Counted from the stretch's first letter, positions 35,761 to 43,870 are shown. The stretch: DNA of 43,870 bases from an uncultured Phocaeicola sp. (GCA_947626525.1 CANQSM010000019.1:1-43870); one strand, 5' to 3'. A program made the numbers and translations. The notes: generated by a model from the letters alone, not told the origin.

Positions 35761-37350
35761 ATGGCAGACTGGCATGTTTCGCAAGGACCATTCGATATTC
35801 CGGATGTTCCTAATTTCATTCCACGGTGTCTGAAACCGTACTTGTTCATTTTTTTTGTACTGATAATCCAATTCTCGGGCGGAGTCTATCTTGCAGCAGC
35901 CTCCAACATGGTAGGTACAAAGGCGTTGATGCAGGAGGATATCCTCATGGCTGGCTATGCCTCATTGATAGGTATGGCTATCAATTTTGCCGTTATGTTC
36001 CGCATTAAGTTCCGTTTCTCTACTCGAATCCAGTTGATTGCTGCCGGCATAGTCTTGATTGCTGCCAATGTAGTATGTGCCCACACCACTTGTGTACCGT
36101 TGCTTGTCGGTACCTGTTTTGTGGCAGGATGGTTCAGGATGCAGGCAACTCTTGCCTGTAACTCCACAATACTGTTGTGGTTGACCCCTATGCGTGATAT
36201 GGCGGTATTTTTTTGTTACGTTTATGTATTAGTCGACGGCGTGATACAATTGAACGGTATCGCTACCATCTATACTGCATTCTTCTCGCAATGGGAATAT
36301 ATGCATTGGATTATGATCGGGCTGCTCGTTTTGATGATACTGTTGGTAATAATATTAGTGAGGCCTGTGCGTGGACCAATGTTCATTCCTTTGCTTGGCA
36401 TTGACTGGATAGGCGCAATCTTATGGGCGGGATTTATGCTTTGTTTTACTTTCATTTGCGTTTACGGCAATTTCTACGACTGGTGGAATGCCAAGGAGAT
36501 AAGAGGTGCAACATTTATAGGGCTTGTCTGTTCCGGCATAAACCTGTGGAGGACCACATTCCTTCATCATCCTTACATATCGTTCCGGGCGTTGAAAAAT
36601 CATAACGTGATACGGGCGACGGGCATCTATCTCATTTTCTTCACCCTGATTGCCACTGAGCATGTGTTTGAACATAATTATACAGCAAATATACTTGAAT
36701 ATGATGAAACTAATCAAATCGACCTGAATTGGTATGTATTTGCTGGAATTATCGCAGGATGTGTGTTTACATATTTCACTTTCGCGCTACGTAAATGGAG
36801 GTATAAGACCATGGCGGCAATAGCATTTGTTCTTGCCGCTGGTTATCTTGCCTGTTTCTATTTCTTCATCGACTATGGTGTTGAGAAAGAGCTGTTTTGC
36901 ATTCCACTGTTGTTTCGTGGCGCCTCATCTGTGATAATCTCCATTGTTTTCCTGACCTCAATTGTGCAGAGTGGGCTTCCGTTTCAGATATTTCCGCAGG
37001 CTCTTACTATCAACGGGTTCACGGGTGCGGTAATGGGAGCAACTTTCGGACCAGCGCTTATCGGAGAATTCCTAAAACATACGATGGCTAAAAACATCTC
37101 GTTGCTCAGTTCGAATATCGTAGATTTTAATCCCGATATAGCTCATATATCTTTCGGTCAACTCTACGGGATGGTGCAGAGGCAAGCTCTGATTGTTTCG
37201 ATGAAGGAAATTTACGGCTGGCTACTTATTGTGGCTTTGATGTCGTTGCTGACGATAATTGTCAGTTATGGAAATGTTCGCCCATTTGCAATATTTCCGA
37301 AGTGGAGTACGATTCGGCGAGGGATGAAGCATATAGTACGAACCAAATAA
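35761..37350 (+). CDS. MFS efflux transporter, DHA2/EmrB type
   Basis: A 529-residue inner-membrane pump with about 14 hydrophobic segments, as in EmrB-like DHA2 drug/H+ antiporters, starting with a soluble GPFDIPDVPNFIPRCLKPYL before the first span. It carries the full fold, although the usual DHA2 motif C around residue 150 is not obvious by eye. With the TolC and EmrA-like genes it completes a tripartite exporter. The substrate is unknown; Bacteroides homologs are linked to bile salts, drugs or fatty acids, but nothing here decides. No regulator gene adjoins the operon. The stop is followed by a hairpin at 37360. Confidence 0.9.
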   Translation: MADWHVSQGPFDIPDVPNFIPRCLKPYLFIFFVLIIQFSGGVYLAAASNMVGTKALMQEDILMAGYASLIGMAINFAVMFRIKFRFSTRIQLIAAGIVLIAANVVCAHTTCVPLLVGTCFVAGWFRMQATLACNSTILLWLTPMRDMAVFFCYVYVLVDGVIQLNGIATIYTAFFSQWEYMHWIMIGLLVLMILLVIILVRPVRGPMFIPLLGIDWIGAILWAGFMLCFTFICVYGNFYDWWNAKEIRGATFIGLVCSGINLWRTTFLHHPYISFRALKNHNVIRATGIYLIFFTLIATEHVFEHNYTANILEYDETNQIDLNWYVFAGIIAGCVFTYFTFALRKWRYKTMAAIAFVLAAGYLACFYFFIDYGVEKELFCIPLLFRGASSVIISIVFLTSIVQSGLPFQIFPQALTINGFTGAVMGATFGPALIGEFLKHTMAKNISLLSSNIVDFNPDIAHISFGQLYGMVQRQALIVSMKEIYGWLLIVALMSLLTIIVSYGNVRPFAIFPKWSTIRRGMKHIVRTK

Positions 37351-37359
37351 TATATTATT

Positions 37360-37404
37360 TTGATTTGTCCTAAATAACAGTAATGGCTATTTAGGACAAA
37401 TCAA
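37360..37404. repeat. Perfect 17-bp inverted repeat
   Basis: Arms 37360-37376 and 37388-37404 match exactly (core TTTGTCCTAAATA) with an 11-base loop. It sits 10 bases after the MFS stop, at the point where the IS1595 transposase fragment is cut off. It has no clear T-tract. It may end the efflux operon, or mark the end or scar of the IS. Confidence 0.7.
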
Positions 37405-37655
37405 CAAAGTTGATTGTGCAAAGCCACATGTGCAAGTCAAGTGAGTTCTCTTGAAAATCGTGCTTTTCAATGCGGAGAACTCGCTCTTGCAGTTGTTGCA
37501 GTACAACTTCCTGTGATCGTAATTCTCCGATATACACTTTCGTGTACGCATCCGCACTTCGGGCATGCATAACCGTTCTTGTACTTCGCTGACATGATAA
37601 AATCAATGGCACTGTTTTCGTCCGGAAATTTCTTTGTAAATTCAAAACAGTTCAT
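37405..37655 (-). pseudogene. IS1595/ISXO2-type transposase, N-terminal fragment
   Basis: From the ATG at 37655 the minus strand reads MNCFEFTKKFPDENSAIDFI and continues to a zinc-ribbon half YACPKCGCVHESVYR, the standard IS1595-family opening. A frame change follows, after which KLYCNNCKSEFSALKSTIF (second zinc-ribbon half) is readable, then a second shift before ENSLDLHMWLCTIN. Similarity stops at the inverted repeat near 37404, so only about a quarter of the transposase (the DNA-binding N-terminus, without the DDE core) remains, with two frameshifts. Confidence 0.82.
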
Positions 37656-37663
37656 TATCTTTG
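37633..37663 (+). promoter_or_regulatory. Promoter TTTG-N19-TATCTTTG into the zincin pair
   Basis: TTTG at 37633-37636, 19 bases, then TATCTTTG at 37656-37663: an exact Bacteroides -33/-7 arrangement, the best in this window. It lies on the plus strand at the 5' edge of the IS1595 fragment (whose own ATG is at 37655 on the other strand) and about 100 bases before the first zincin gene, with no other gene between. Confidence 0.65.
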
Positions 37664-37766
37664 TTTTGCTTTTGATTACGATGCGACTTATGAGCATAAG
37701 TTTTCAAATATGCAAGCCTAAAACAGATAATCCCGTTACAGAATATAAATTAACACTATTATCAAA

Positions 37767-40358
37767 ATGAAAAGAATTTGGGTGGCTCTTTTAGTGTTTT
37801 CTATACTAGGAGGAAGTGTATCAGCAAATACTATTTCTTTTAAACGCAAAAGGCCAAAAAAGAAGGAGTCTGTTGAGAAAGAAAAAACTGTTTATGATAA
37901 ACTGTTTTCATCTAATCATTCAAAAGCAGAAGGTTTTATCACTGTACATAAAGTAAAGGAGAAAATTTATTTTGAACTTCCCTTATCAATGTTGCAACGT
38001 GATATGTTATTAGGTTCTACAGTAACAGAAATTAGTGATAATAAGAACGCTATTATTGGTTCGAAACCTACTGAACCTCTTCATTTTCGTTTTGAGAAAT
38101 TGAATAATAAAGTCTGTTTGTCGGCAGTGCAGACCAATAATGTGGGTGATGACAGTGGCCATCGATTGAAGGCAGCTATTGAGATGAGCAATATAAATGC
38201 TATTCTGCAAGTATTTGATATTTCGGCTTATAATAACGACAGTACAGCAGTTGTTTTTGATGTTACCGATTTCTTTGTAGGTGACAATAAATTAATGTCC
38301 CCATTCGATAAATACAGCGTGAATACATCCGGGGGACGTAAACGTTTGACCTCATTTCAAAGTAACAAATCATTTATTGATAGTTTTAAGGCGTTTGAAG
38401 ATAACATATCAGTTCGTAGTTGCTTGAATTATACTTATTCGTTGACAGGGGGCAAAGGGAAAGACATAAAAGACGAACCTTTGACCGCAAAGGTAACCCG
38501 TTCGATTATATTATTGGATACGATTCCTTATCGTCCTCGATTGATGGATAGTAGAATTGGCATTTTTCCTACAATGAAAAATGAATATTCAGTTGCTAAA
38601 CAGACAACCCGTTCTATCTATTATGCAAATCGTTGGCGTTTGGAACCTTCAGATTTGAGAGGTTATATTGAAGGAAAAAAAGTGACTCCTATTAAACCGA
38701 TTGTATTCTACATAGACAGTTGTTTCCCTGAAAGTTGGAAAGCATCTATATTTGAAGCTGTCAACCAATGGAATGAGCCATTTGAAAAAATCGGTTTTAC
38801 ACAAGCTATCCAGGCTAAAGAATTTCCGAAAGACGATCCTGAATTTGATCCGGATAATTTGAAATATTCATGCATTCGTTATGCTCCGATAGAGATTGAG
38901 AATGCAATGGGACCATCGTGGGTTGACCCTCGTAGTGGGGAAATATTGAATGCTTCGGTATATCTGTACCATAACGTCATAAAATTGTTGAATAATTGGC
39001 TGTTTATTCAAACTGCTCAAGCCGATAAGCGTGTACGTCATAAAGTAATTCCAAGAGAGGTGATGGACGATGCTTTACGTTATGTCGTTTCTCATGAAGT
39101 GGGCCATTGTTTGGGATTTATGCATAATATGAGTGCTTCTTCCGTAATTCCCGTAGATTCGCTCCGTTCTCCTTCATTTACGCAGAAGCATGGTACTACC
39201 ACTTCCATTATGGATTACGCGCGTTTTAATTATGTGGCACAACCTGGTGATATGGAACGGGGAGTACGTATGATGCCGCCATATTTTGGTTTGTATGACG
39301 ATTATCTGATTCGCTGGAATTATACACCTGTGCTGGAAGCTAAAACTCCGGAAGAGGAATATGCCATCACTTCGAAATGGATTACGGATTTGTCAGATAA
39401 TCCTGTATATCGGTATGGCAAGCAGCAGTCGGATATACTCGACCCTCGTTCTCAAACGGAAGATTTGGGAGATGATGCAGTGAAAGCAACCCGATATGGA
39501 GTGAAAAATCTGAAATATATTCTGGCTAATCTGAATCAATGGTTAGGAGAAGAAGATGTGGATTATACATATCGGTCAGATATTTACGATGGCATAATTA
39601 TGCAATATCTGACTTATATGTTGCATGTATATCATAATATAGGAGGAATCTATTTGCATGAAAAATTGGTTGGTGATAAAGTGGAAGCCTTGCAGGTTGA
39701 ACCTAAAGAAAAGCAGAAAGAGGCAATGAATTACTTTTTGGAGCAATTGGCAACTTTGGATTGGCTGGATGATGAGAATGTGCTGAAGGTACTGCCTATG
39801 GTAGGGAAACCGTCGGATGCTTTGCGGGATGTAATGATGAAATTATTGATGAAAGCTCCTGCCCGGGTAGAATTTTCGGCATTAAAAGTCAGTAAGGAAG
39901 AGGGATATGATATTGATGAATGTATGAATGATATTTATACATATATATGGAATCCTACTATACAAGGACGTAAATTGAGTGCTATTCAAATGAAACTACA
40001 GAATTTGTTTGTCAAACATCTGGCTTCGACTGCCGGAATTCGATTGAGTAAAGATACTAAATCATTGAAAAGTGAAGAAGATGCATGGGGACAGTTAGTT
40101 CCTTTTTATCATAAAACAGGTGTAGGGTATAAAGGATGTTGCTGTGCGTCCGACCTTGGGCATATGTTTAATCCAGTGGCTGGATTTGATGAACCAATGG
40201 CAGAGTATTTTGTTCCCAAAAACCAGGATAGTCTATGTTATGGTTATTTTTTGCGCATACGCAATTTATTAAACAGCCGGAAGCAGCATGCTGATAAAGA
40301 TACACGGCTTCATTATCAATTATTGCTTCATCAAATGAACAATGCATTAAACAGATGA
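37767..40358 (+). CDS. Secreted zinc-dependent metalloprotease (DUF5117/DUF5118 type), intact active site
   Basis: An 863-residue exported protein: signal peptide about 1-20 (ending GSVSAN), a DUF5118-like segment (about 50-100), a DUF5117 domain (about 105-300), and a catalytic zincin domain with HEVGHCLGFMH at 443-453, where H443, H447 and H453 would bind Zn and E444 activates water. SIMDY at 480-484 fits the Met-turn of metzincins. The C-terminal region (about 490-863) carries a Cys cluster GCCCASD near 790. Substrate is unknown; relatives are widespread in gut Bacteroidales. A good promoter lies 104 bases upstream, and the last four bases (ATGA) overlap the next gene, a paralog. Confidence 0.9.
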   Translation: MKRIWVALLVFSILGGSVSANTISFKRKRPKKKESVEKEKTVYDKLFSSNHSKAEGFITVHKVKEKIYFELPLSMLQRDMLLGSTVTEISDNKNAIIGSKPTEPLHFRFEKLNNKVCLSAVQTNNVGDDSGHRLKAAIEMSNINAILQVFDISAYNNDSTAVVFDVTDFFVGDNKLMSPFDKYSVNTSGGRKRLTSFQSNKSFIDSFKAFEDNISVRSCLNYTYSLTGGKGKDIKDEPLTAKVTRSIILLDTIPYRPRLMDSRIGIFPTMKNEYSVAKQTTRSIYYANRWRLEPSDLRGYIEGKKVTPIKPIVFYIDSCFPESWKASIFEAVNQWNEPFEKIGFTQAIQAKEFPKDDPEFDPDNLKYSCIRYAPIEIENAMGPSWVDPRSGEILNASVYLYHNVIKLLNNWLFIQTAQADKRVRHKVIPREVMDDALRYVVSHEVGHCLGFMHNMSASSVIPVDSLRSPSFTQKHGTTTSIMDYARFNYVAQPGDMERGVRMMPPYFGLYDDYLIRWNYTPVLEAKTPEEEYAITSKWITDLSDNPVYRYGKQQSDILDPRSQTEDLGDDAVKATRYGVKNLKYILANLNQWLGEEDVDYTYRSDIYDGIIMQYLTYMLHVYHNIGGIYLHEKLVGDKVEALQVEPKEKQKEAMNYFLEQLATLDWLDDENVLKVLPMVGKPSDALRDVMMKLLMKAPARVEFSALKVSKEEGYDIDECMNDIYTYIWNPTIQGRKLSAIQMKLQNLFVKHLASTAGIRLSKDTKSLKSEEDAWGQLVPFYHKTGVGYKGCCCASDLGHMFNPVAGFDEPMAEYFVPKNQDSLCYGYFLRIRNLLNSRKQHADKDTRLHYQLLLHQMNNALNR

Positions 40359-42853
40359 TTACGAAGAATAAATATATCTTTTTGCTCTTTTTATCCGTAT
40401 TTGCTGTATTTGTCTTTTCTCCTTTGAAGGCTGTTGCCAAAAAAAAGAAAAATGGGAAAATAGAGCAGGTTAAACCCAAAAGCGCATACGAAAAGCTGTT
40501 GAAGGATAAACCGAATAGTGTCGAAACTAAAGGACTGATGAATCTTTATTGGGTAGACAATAAAGTATATATGGAAATACCCAGAGATGTGTTGGGTAAA
40601 CGTTTGCTGATGGGAGGTGTGGTCGATAAACTAAGTAACCCGCAGGAGTCATTTGTTGGCTTTTGTCCTGCTACACCTGTGCAAGTGAAATTCTGCCGGT
40701 CTGATTCTTTGGTCAGGTTATATCAGATAGCGGATCGTCCGGTGACGGAACAAGGTTCCAGTATCGGAGATGCGCTAAAAAAAAGTTTCAGTGATGTCAT
40801 TTTAAATCAATTTTCTATAAAGGCTTATTCTCCAGATAGTGCTTTGGTGATTGACGTCACATCTTATGTCTTCCAAGATGATAAATATATGAATCCGATT
40901 GATCCGAAAGCATACAATACAATGGATGGTTGGGTGAAGCGTAAAGCTTCTTTTAAACAGAAGCAATCAATGATATCCGGAATAGCTTCTTATCCTGACA
41001 ATGTATCTATTTCATGTTATATGAGTTATGAATTGGCGATGTCATTATTCGGTATTTTTCCGATAGCAGAAAATATTCCTTTCAGTGCAGTTGTGAAGCG
41101 TACTTTTATGTTATTGCCAGAAGAGGGAGATTATTGCCCTCGTTTGGCTGATCCTCGTGTCGGAACTATATGGAGTGGCAAGATGAATTTTTCGGATAGG
41201 GAGCAAGGTAGCAACATGCAGCATAGGGTGAATCGCTGGAACCTGACTGCTGATAAACCTATTGTTTTCTATGTGGATTCGCTGTTGCCTGAAAAATGGC
41301 AGAAGTGTGTGTATCGTAGCGCTGAGATATGGAACAAAAGCTTTCAGAAAATAGGTTTTTCTAATGCGTTAGATGTGAAACCTTATCCTAAAGATATAGG
41401 GTTTGATGCTAACAGTATTACTAAGTCTTGTATCCGGTATGTCGTTTCACCTTCCGGGCAGATTACGGATAATTATTGGAGTGATCCGTTGACAGGGGAA
41501 ATAATAAGTGCCAATATTTATATCCCTCATAATTTAGCTTCGAAAATTCAGCTGAATTATTTCTTACAGACAGCTTCTTTTAACGAGAAAGCCCGTACGT
41601 TGATGCCGGATGAAGATTTGGTGGAAGAAGCATTGACTTCGTTATTGTTGAGGCATTGGGGGCATTGTTTGGGGTTGACGGATAATATGGCAGGATCTAT
41701 TGCTTATCCGGTAGATTCGCTTCAATTGAAAGAGTTTGTAAAAAAACATGGGTTATCTGCGTCAGTCATGGATAAGTTGCCGATGAACTATTTACTTTCG
41801 GTTGATAATTATAGTGATGATACACCTTTGACGCAACAAGTGCTGGGAGAATATGACCATTGGGTGATTCGTTATCTTTATCAGCCCATGAATAAGAAAA
41901 CACCGCAGGAAGAATTATTGGATTTACGGGAGCTGGTTTCTGAACGGAATCAGAATCCATTATTACTTTTTAAACGTCCTCAGAGTAAGAAAGCTTATTA
42001 TGATCCTCGTGGGATGGAGATGGATTTGGGAAATGATGCTATTCGTGCGGCAACTATTGCTTTTGAGAATTTAGGTAGAGTAGTGGCGAATGCAAACCAA
42101 TGGTTGGACAAGGAAGATTTCAACTATGAAAAACGATCCTCACTATATGGGGAAATTATCAATCAGGCGGATGAATACGTGAAACATGTATTACAGCAAG
42201 TTGGTGGAATCTATCTGAATGATAGTTATCAAGGGGATAGTTACCCTTCTTATCAACCGGTATCCAAAGAGTTGCAACGTCAATCGTACCAGTGGATGAT
42301 GGAAGCTATCAGTAAGATGAACTGGTTGGACAATCGGGAACTGTTGAATCATTGTGCGCTGACAGGTAGTGCTGCTGACTATTCACAGAAATTTTTTGCC
42401 AATTTGCTATTAATACAGCTCAATAACCTTTGGCTTAGCGAAAGTAAATCAGATGACCCTTATACGCAACAGCAGGCTTTCGAAGATTTGAAGAATCATC
42501 TTTTTAAGGAAACAAGGGCAGGAAAGGAACCCGACGATTGGAAACGTTTCTTACAAGGACAATTGCTGAGTTCTGTCATTTCTTGGTCGAATGTAAATGT
42601 GCCAGAAGGGAAAGATGAGACAGCTAATATTTCTTCTAAACAGACTATTCAGACTGTCTGTCCTTATCGGGGTATGACGGCTATTGAGAGCATTCCTTAT
42701 TCTTCTGCTCCTGAACGGGCTTCATTCTGGTATGGTTGTTTGTTGGATTTGAAAAGTGAGTTTATGAGGGCGAAATCAGTAGCACCTAACCAAGAAATGC
42801 AAGAGGAGTATGATTACCGGTTGTTTACGATTGAGAAGGCATTGCGGAAATGA
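40355..42853 (+). CDS. Paralog of the upstream metalloprotease with a degenerate zinc site
   Basis: An 832-residue exported protein with the same domain order as its neighbour: signal peptide about 1-28 (ending KAVAK), DUF5118/DUF5117-like region, zincin-fold region, C-terminal domain. Conserved landmarks between the two include YEKLL/YDKLF near the N-terminus, PIVFY, the SC[IV]RY stretch, GHCLG and YPVDSL/IPVDSL. The zinc motif HEVGHCLGFMH of the first protein is RHWGHCLGLTD here (433-443): first ligand H to R433, catalytic E to H434, third ligand H to D443; only H437 survives. The Met-turn reads SVMDK (M472). It should not hydrolyse peptides, so I infer a pseudoprotease, perhaps a partner or regulator of the first protein. 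The frame is fully open, so it is maintained. Confidence 0.9.
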   Translation: MITKNKYIFLLFLSVFAVFVFSPLKAVAKKKKNGKIEQVKPKSAYEKLLKDKPNSVETKGLMNLYWVDNKVYMEIPRDVLGKRLLMGGVVDKLSNPQESFVGFCPATPVQVKFCRSDSLVRLYQIADRPVTEQGSSIGDALKKSFSDVILNQFSIKAYSPDSALVIDVTSYVFQDDKYMNPIDPKAYNTMDGWVKRKASFKQKQSMISGIASYPDNVSISCYMSYELAMSLFGIFPIAENIPFSAVVKRTFMLLPEEGDYCPRLADPRVGTIWSGKMNFSDREQGSNMQHRVNRWNLTADKPIVFYVDSLLPEKWQKCVYRSAEIWNKSFQKIGFSNALDVKPYPKDIGFDANSITKSCIRYVVSPSGQITDNYWSDPLTGEIISANIYIPHNLASKIQLNYFLQTASFNEKARTLMPDEDLVEEALTSLLLRHWGHCLGLTDNMAGSIAYPVDSLQLKEFVKKHGLSASVMDKLPMNYLLSVDNYSDDTPLTQQVLGEYDHWVIRYLYQPMNKKTPQEELLDLRELVSERNQNPLLLFKRPQSKKAYYDPRGMEMDLGNDAIRAATIAFENLGRVVANANQWLDKEDFNYEKRSSLYGEIINQADEYVKHVLQQVGGIYLNDSYQGDSYPSYQPVSKELQRQSYQWMMEAISKMNWLDNRELLNHCALTGSAADYSQKFFANLLLIQLNNLWLSESKSDDPYTQQQAFEDLKNHLFKETRAGKEPDDWKRFLQGQLLSSVISWSNVNVPEGKDETANISSKQTIQTVCPYRGMTAIESIPYSSAPERASFWYGCLLDLKSEFMRAKSVAPNQEMQEEYDYRLFTIEKALRK

Positions 42854-42860
42854 TATAATC

Positions 42861-43030
42861 TAACGTGAGTTCGACGAATTTTAATTGTCTGTAGATTGAG
42901 TGATTAGCGAAATGAACTTATGAATATTGTACAGGTGGAACATTCAGGACACAAGTTGTCCGACAACTTTATTGTCAACCAATCGGGGGTATAGCTGTGG
43001 TTGCTCCCCTTTTTTCCGCATGGGGATGGC
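42861..43030 (+). mobile_element. Second IS982-family remnant, internally deleted
   Basis: The first 14 bases of the IS982 end (TAACGTGAGTTCGA, 42861-42874) recur here, 8 bases after the zincin-paralog stop. About 20 bases on, decayed transposase C-terminus can be read: NELMNIVQVEHSGHKLSDNF (42908-42967), matching the region after the premature stop of the first copy. Most of the transposase and the right-hand repeat are missing. The right limit is uncertain. Confidence 0.7.
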
Positions 43031-43099
43031 AGTACCTGCCAACCTATATGAATCGCCATGGTTACGGACGTGTTTTGTCTGTTTCTTGTATCTCCGTTC

Positions 43100-43123
43100 A
43101 CCGTCCAGCGAACGCTGGACGGT
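43100..43123. repeat. Hairpin repeat, copy 1
   Basis: ACCGTCCAGCG, two bases AA, then CGCTGGACGGT: a perfect 11-bp stem with a very tight loop, GC-rich within AT-rich surroundings. A second, imperfect copy lies at 43166-43190. Perhaps a REP-like intergenic element. Confidence 0.75.
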
Positions 43124-43165
43124 CCATGCAGATAGGTGCATCGGCTTTCGCAGCTATCTAACTTC

Positions 43166-43190
43166 ACCGTCCAGCGGACTGTTGGACGGT
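43166..43190. repeat. Hairpin repeat, copy 2
   Basis: ACCGTCCAGC, loop GGACT, GTTGGACGGT: a 10-bp stem with one G-U pair. It shares the outer ACCGTCCAGCG core with copy 1, 66 bases away, both preceded by TTC. Confidence 0.72.
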
Positions 43191-43243
43191 GCGAGATGCT
43201 TCCTTATTATTACTATGTAACCATCTTCTCTGTGTCTTTAATA

Positions 43244-43268
43244 TAGGGATATTTACTGAATATCCCTA
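43244..43268. repeat. Short perfect hairpin
   Basis: TAGGGATATT, loop TACTG, AATATCCCTA. Near-identical AATATCCCTA recurs on the minus strand at 43801-43810, inside the truncated frame. Role unknown. Confidence 0.5.
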
Positions 43269-43276
43269 ATATATAA

Positions 43277-43314
43277 AAGCCAATCAATTCATGATAAGAT
43301 GGATTAATTGGCTT
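43277..43314 (-). terminator. Terminator of the truncated minus-strand frame
   Basis: A 12-bp stem with one mismatch (43277-43288 with 43303-43314), loop of 14, followed on the minus strand by TTTTATAT. It lies 33 bases past the stop of the frame at 43347. Confidence 0.6.
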
Positions 43315-43346
43315 ATATTTTTAATGATGCTTTTTTTCTGTTTTGT

Positions 43347-43820
43347 TTATTCTACTACCCTTGTGAATGCATAGGTTATACCAAAGAAACTCGCATCGAA
43401 ATAAGAACCGTACTCTTCGTACGTTGAACTGAAGAAATCAGTAGGTATAAAATCGTGGAAGTAAATGATGATATTATTGTCATCTATCTTATCCAATCCT
43501 ATAAATGCATCTCCAAGTTCTGTTTTTTTCTTTGAGAAACAACGATTCACTTGAGAGGTGATGAAATAAGGAGCGTCATATTCCTCATCAGCTATCCAAT
43601 TATAGATACCTTTCTCTATATGGTCGAAAACGACAGTGTGTCCTTGAGGGTTGCAAAAGAAGTTCTTTAAATCTCCCGTCAGGTATGGGATTATTTTATC
43701 TGTACCATCTTCTTGATGTACAAATTCTAGGTAGTCATTAGCTCCATTGTTTTCCGGAAGACTATTTATCCAGTCTTCGTCAGGTACGCCAACATATACA
43801 TAGGGATATTCAGAATTTAG
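43347..43820 (-). pseudogene. 5'-truncated gene of unknown function
   Basis: An open minus-strand frame of 157 codons plus stop runs from 43820 to 43347 with no ATG; it begins right after an in-frame TGA at 43821-43823. The only near-start in the body is a GTG about 67 codons before the end. The translation looks like real protein (NSEYPYVYVGVPDEDWINSL near the start, GDLKNFFCNPQGHTVVFDHI in the middle, FFGITYAFTRVVE at the end) and is followed by a plausible terminator. I infer it is the C-terminal part of a gene whose start is lost or lies beyond an interrupting stop; I do not recognise the family. Alternatively it starts further right in another frame after a frameshift. Confidence 0.55.
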
Positions 43821-43870
43821 TCAACTAATTATTTGCCAATATGATAGATATTTTGTAACTTTACAAAGAA

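Noticed and set aside
37360-37404. Calling the 17-bp hairpin a confident terminator of the efflux operon.
   Set aside because: It lacks a T-tract after the stem on the plus strand, and it coincides with an IS boundary, so I left it as a repeat.
43100-43190. Reading the two hairpin repeats as a CRISPR array.
   Set aside because: Only two palindromic copies, unequal, with a single 42-base spacer and no cas genes in the window.

Overview
The window is chromosomal DNA from a member of the Bacteroidales, most likely Bacteroides or Phocaeicola. Several things point there: many short TAnnTTTG (-7 type) promoter elements with no recognisable -35/-10 boxes or Shine-Dalgarno sequences, a TonB-dependent receptor, a SecA of about 1,100 residues, Bacteroidetes-type LptD and LptC, a GldE-like CNNM protein, DUF4105, and secreted zincins of the DUF5117/DUF5118 type. 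The species cannot be fixed from sequence reading alone.

Layout. 1-2.6 kb: a TonB receptor cut off near position 90, a divergent BASS-family transporter and a small periplasmic protein. 2.8-8.3 kb: an HD-domain hydrolase, the outer-membrane LPS translocon LptD, uracil-DNA glycosylase (ung), asparagine synthetase A (asnA) and a tRNA-Arg(CCG). 8.4-16.1 kb, minus strand: a close-packed cluster coaX, outer-membrane protein, TPR protein, lptC, gldE-like, ppiD-like. 16.1-19.1 kb: a gene-free stretch, then a GH3 glycosidase with a PA14 insert. 19.4-28 kb, plus strand: a DUF4105 protein coupled to an alkaline-phosphatase-fold protein that has lost its catalytic residues, secA, a lipoprotein, an acidic unknown and a YdeI-like protein. 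28-30 kb: a secreted protein whose upstream side is cut by a decayed IS982-type element. 30.2-37.4 kb: valS, then a three-gene TolC/HlyD/MFS efflux operon. 37.4-42.9 kb: an IS1595-type transposase fragment, then two overlapping zincin paralogs. 42.9-43.9 kb: a second IS982 fragment, two hairpin repeats and a 5'-truncated reading frame.

How it fits together. Much of the core content serves envelope building: LptD and LptC for LPS export, a PpiD-like foldase and SecA for secretion, several outer-membrane or lipoprotein products. The accessory content (efflux operon, zincin pair, IS debris) lies mostly after 28 kb.

The best candidates for something under-described are two translationally coupled pairs that contain an apparent pseudoenzyme. 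In 37767-42853 an intact HExxHxxGxxH metzincin-like protease is followed, with a 4-base overlap, by a full-length paralog in which that motif has become RHWGHCLGLTD. In 19404-22171 a DUF4105 protein overlaps by 4 bases a PafA/NPP-fold protein lacking the nucleophile and most metal ligands. Also notable is a good TTTG-N19-TATCTTTG promoter at the edge of the IS1595 fragment, pointing into the zincin pair.
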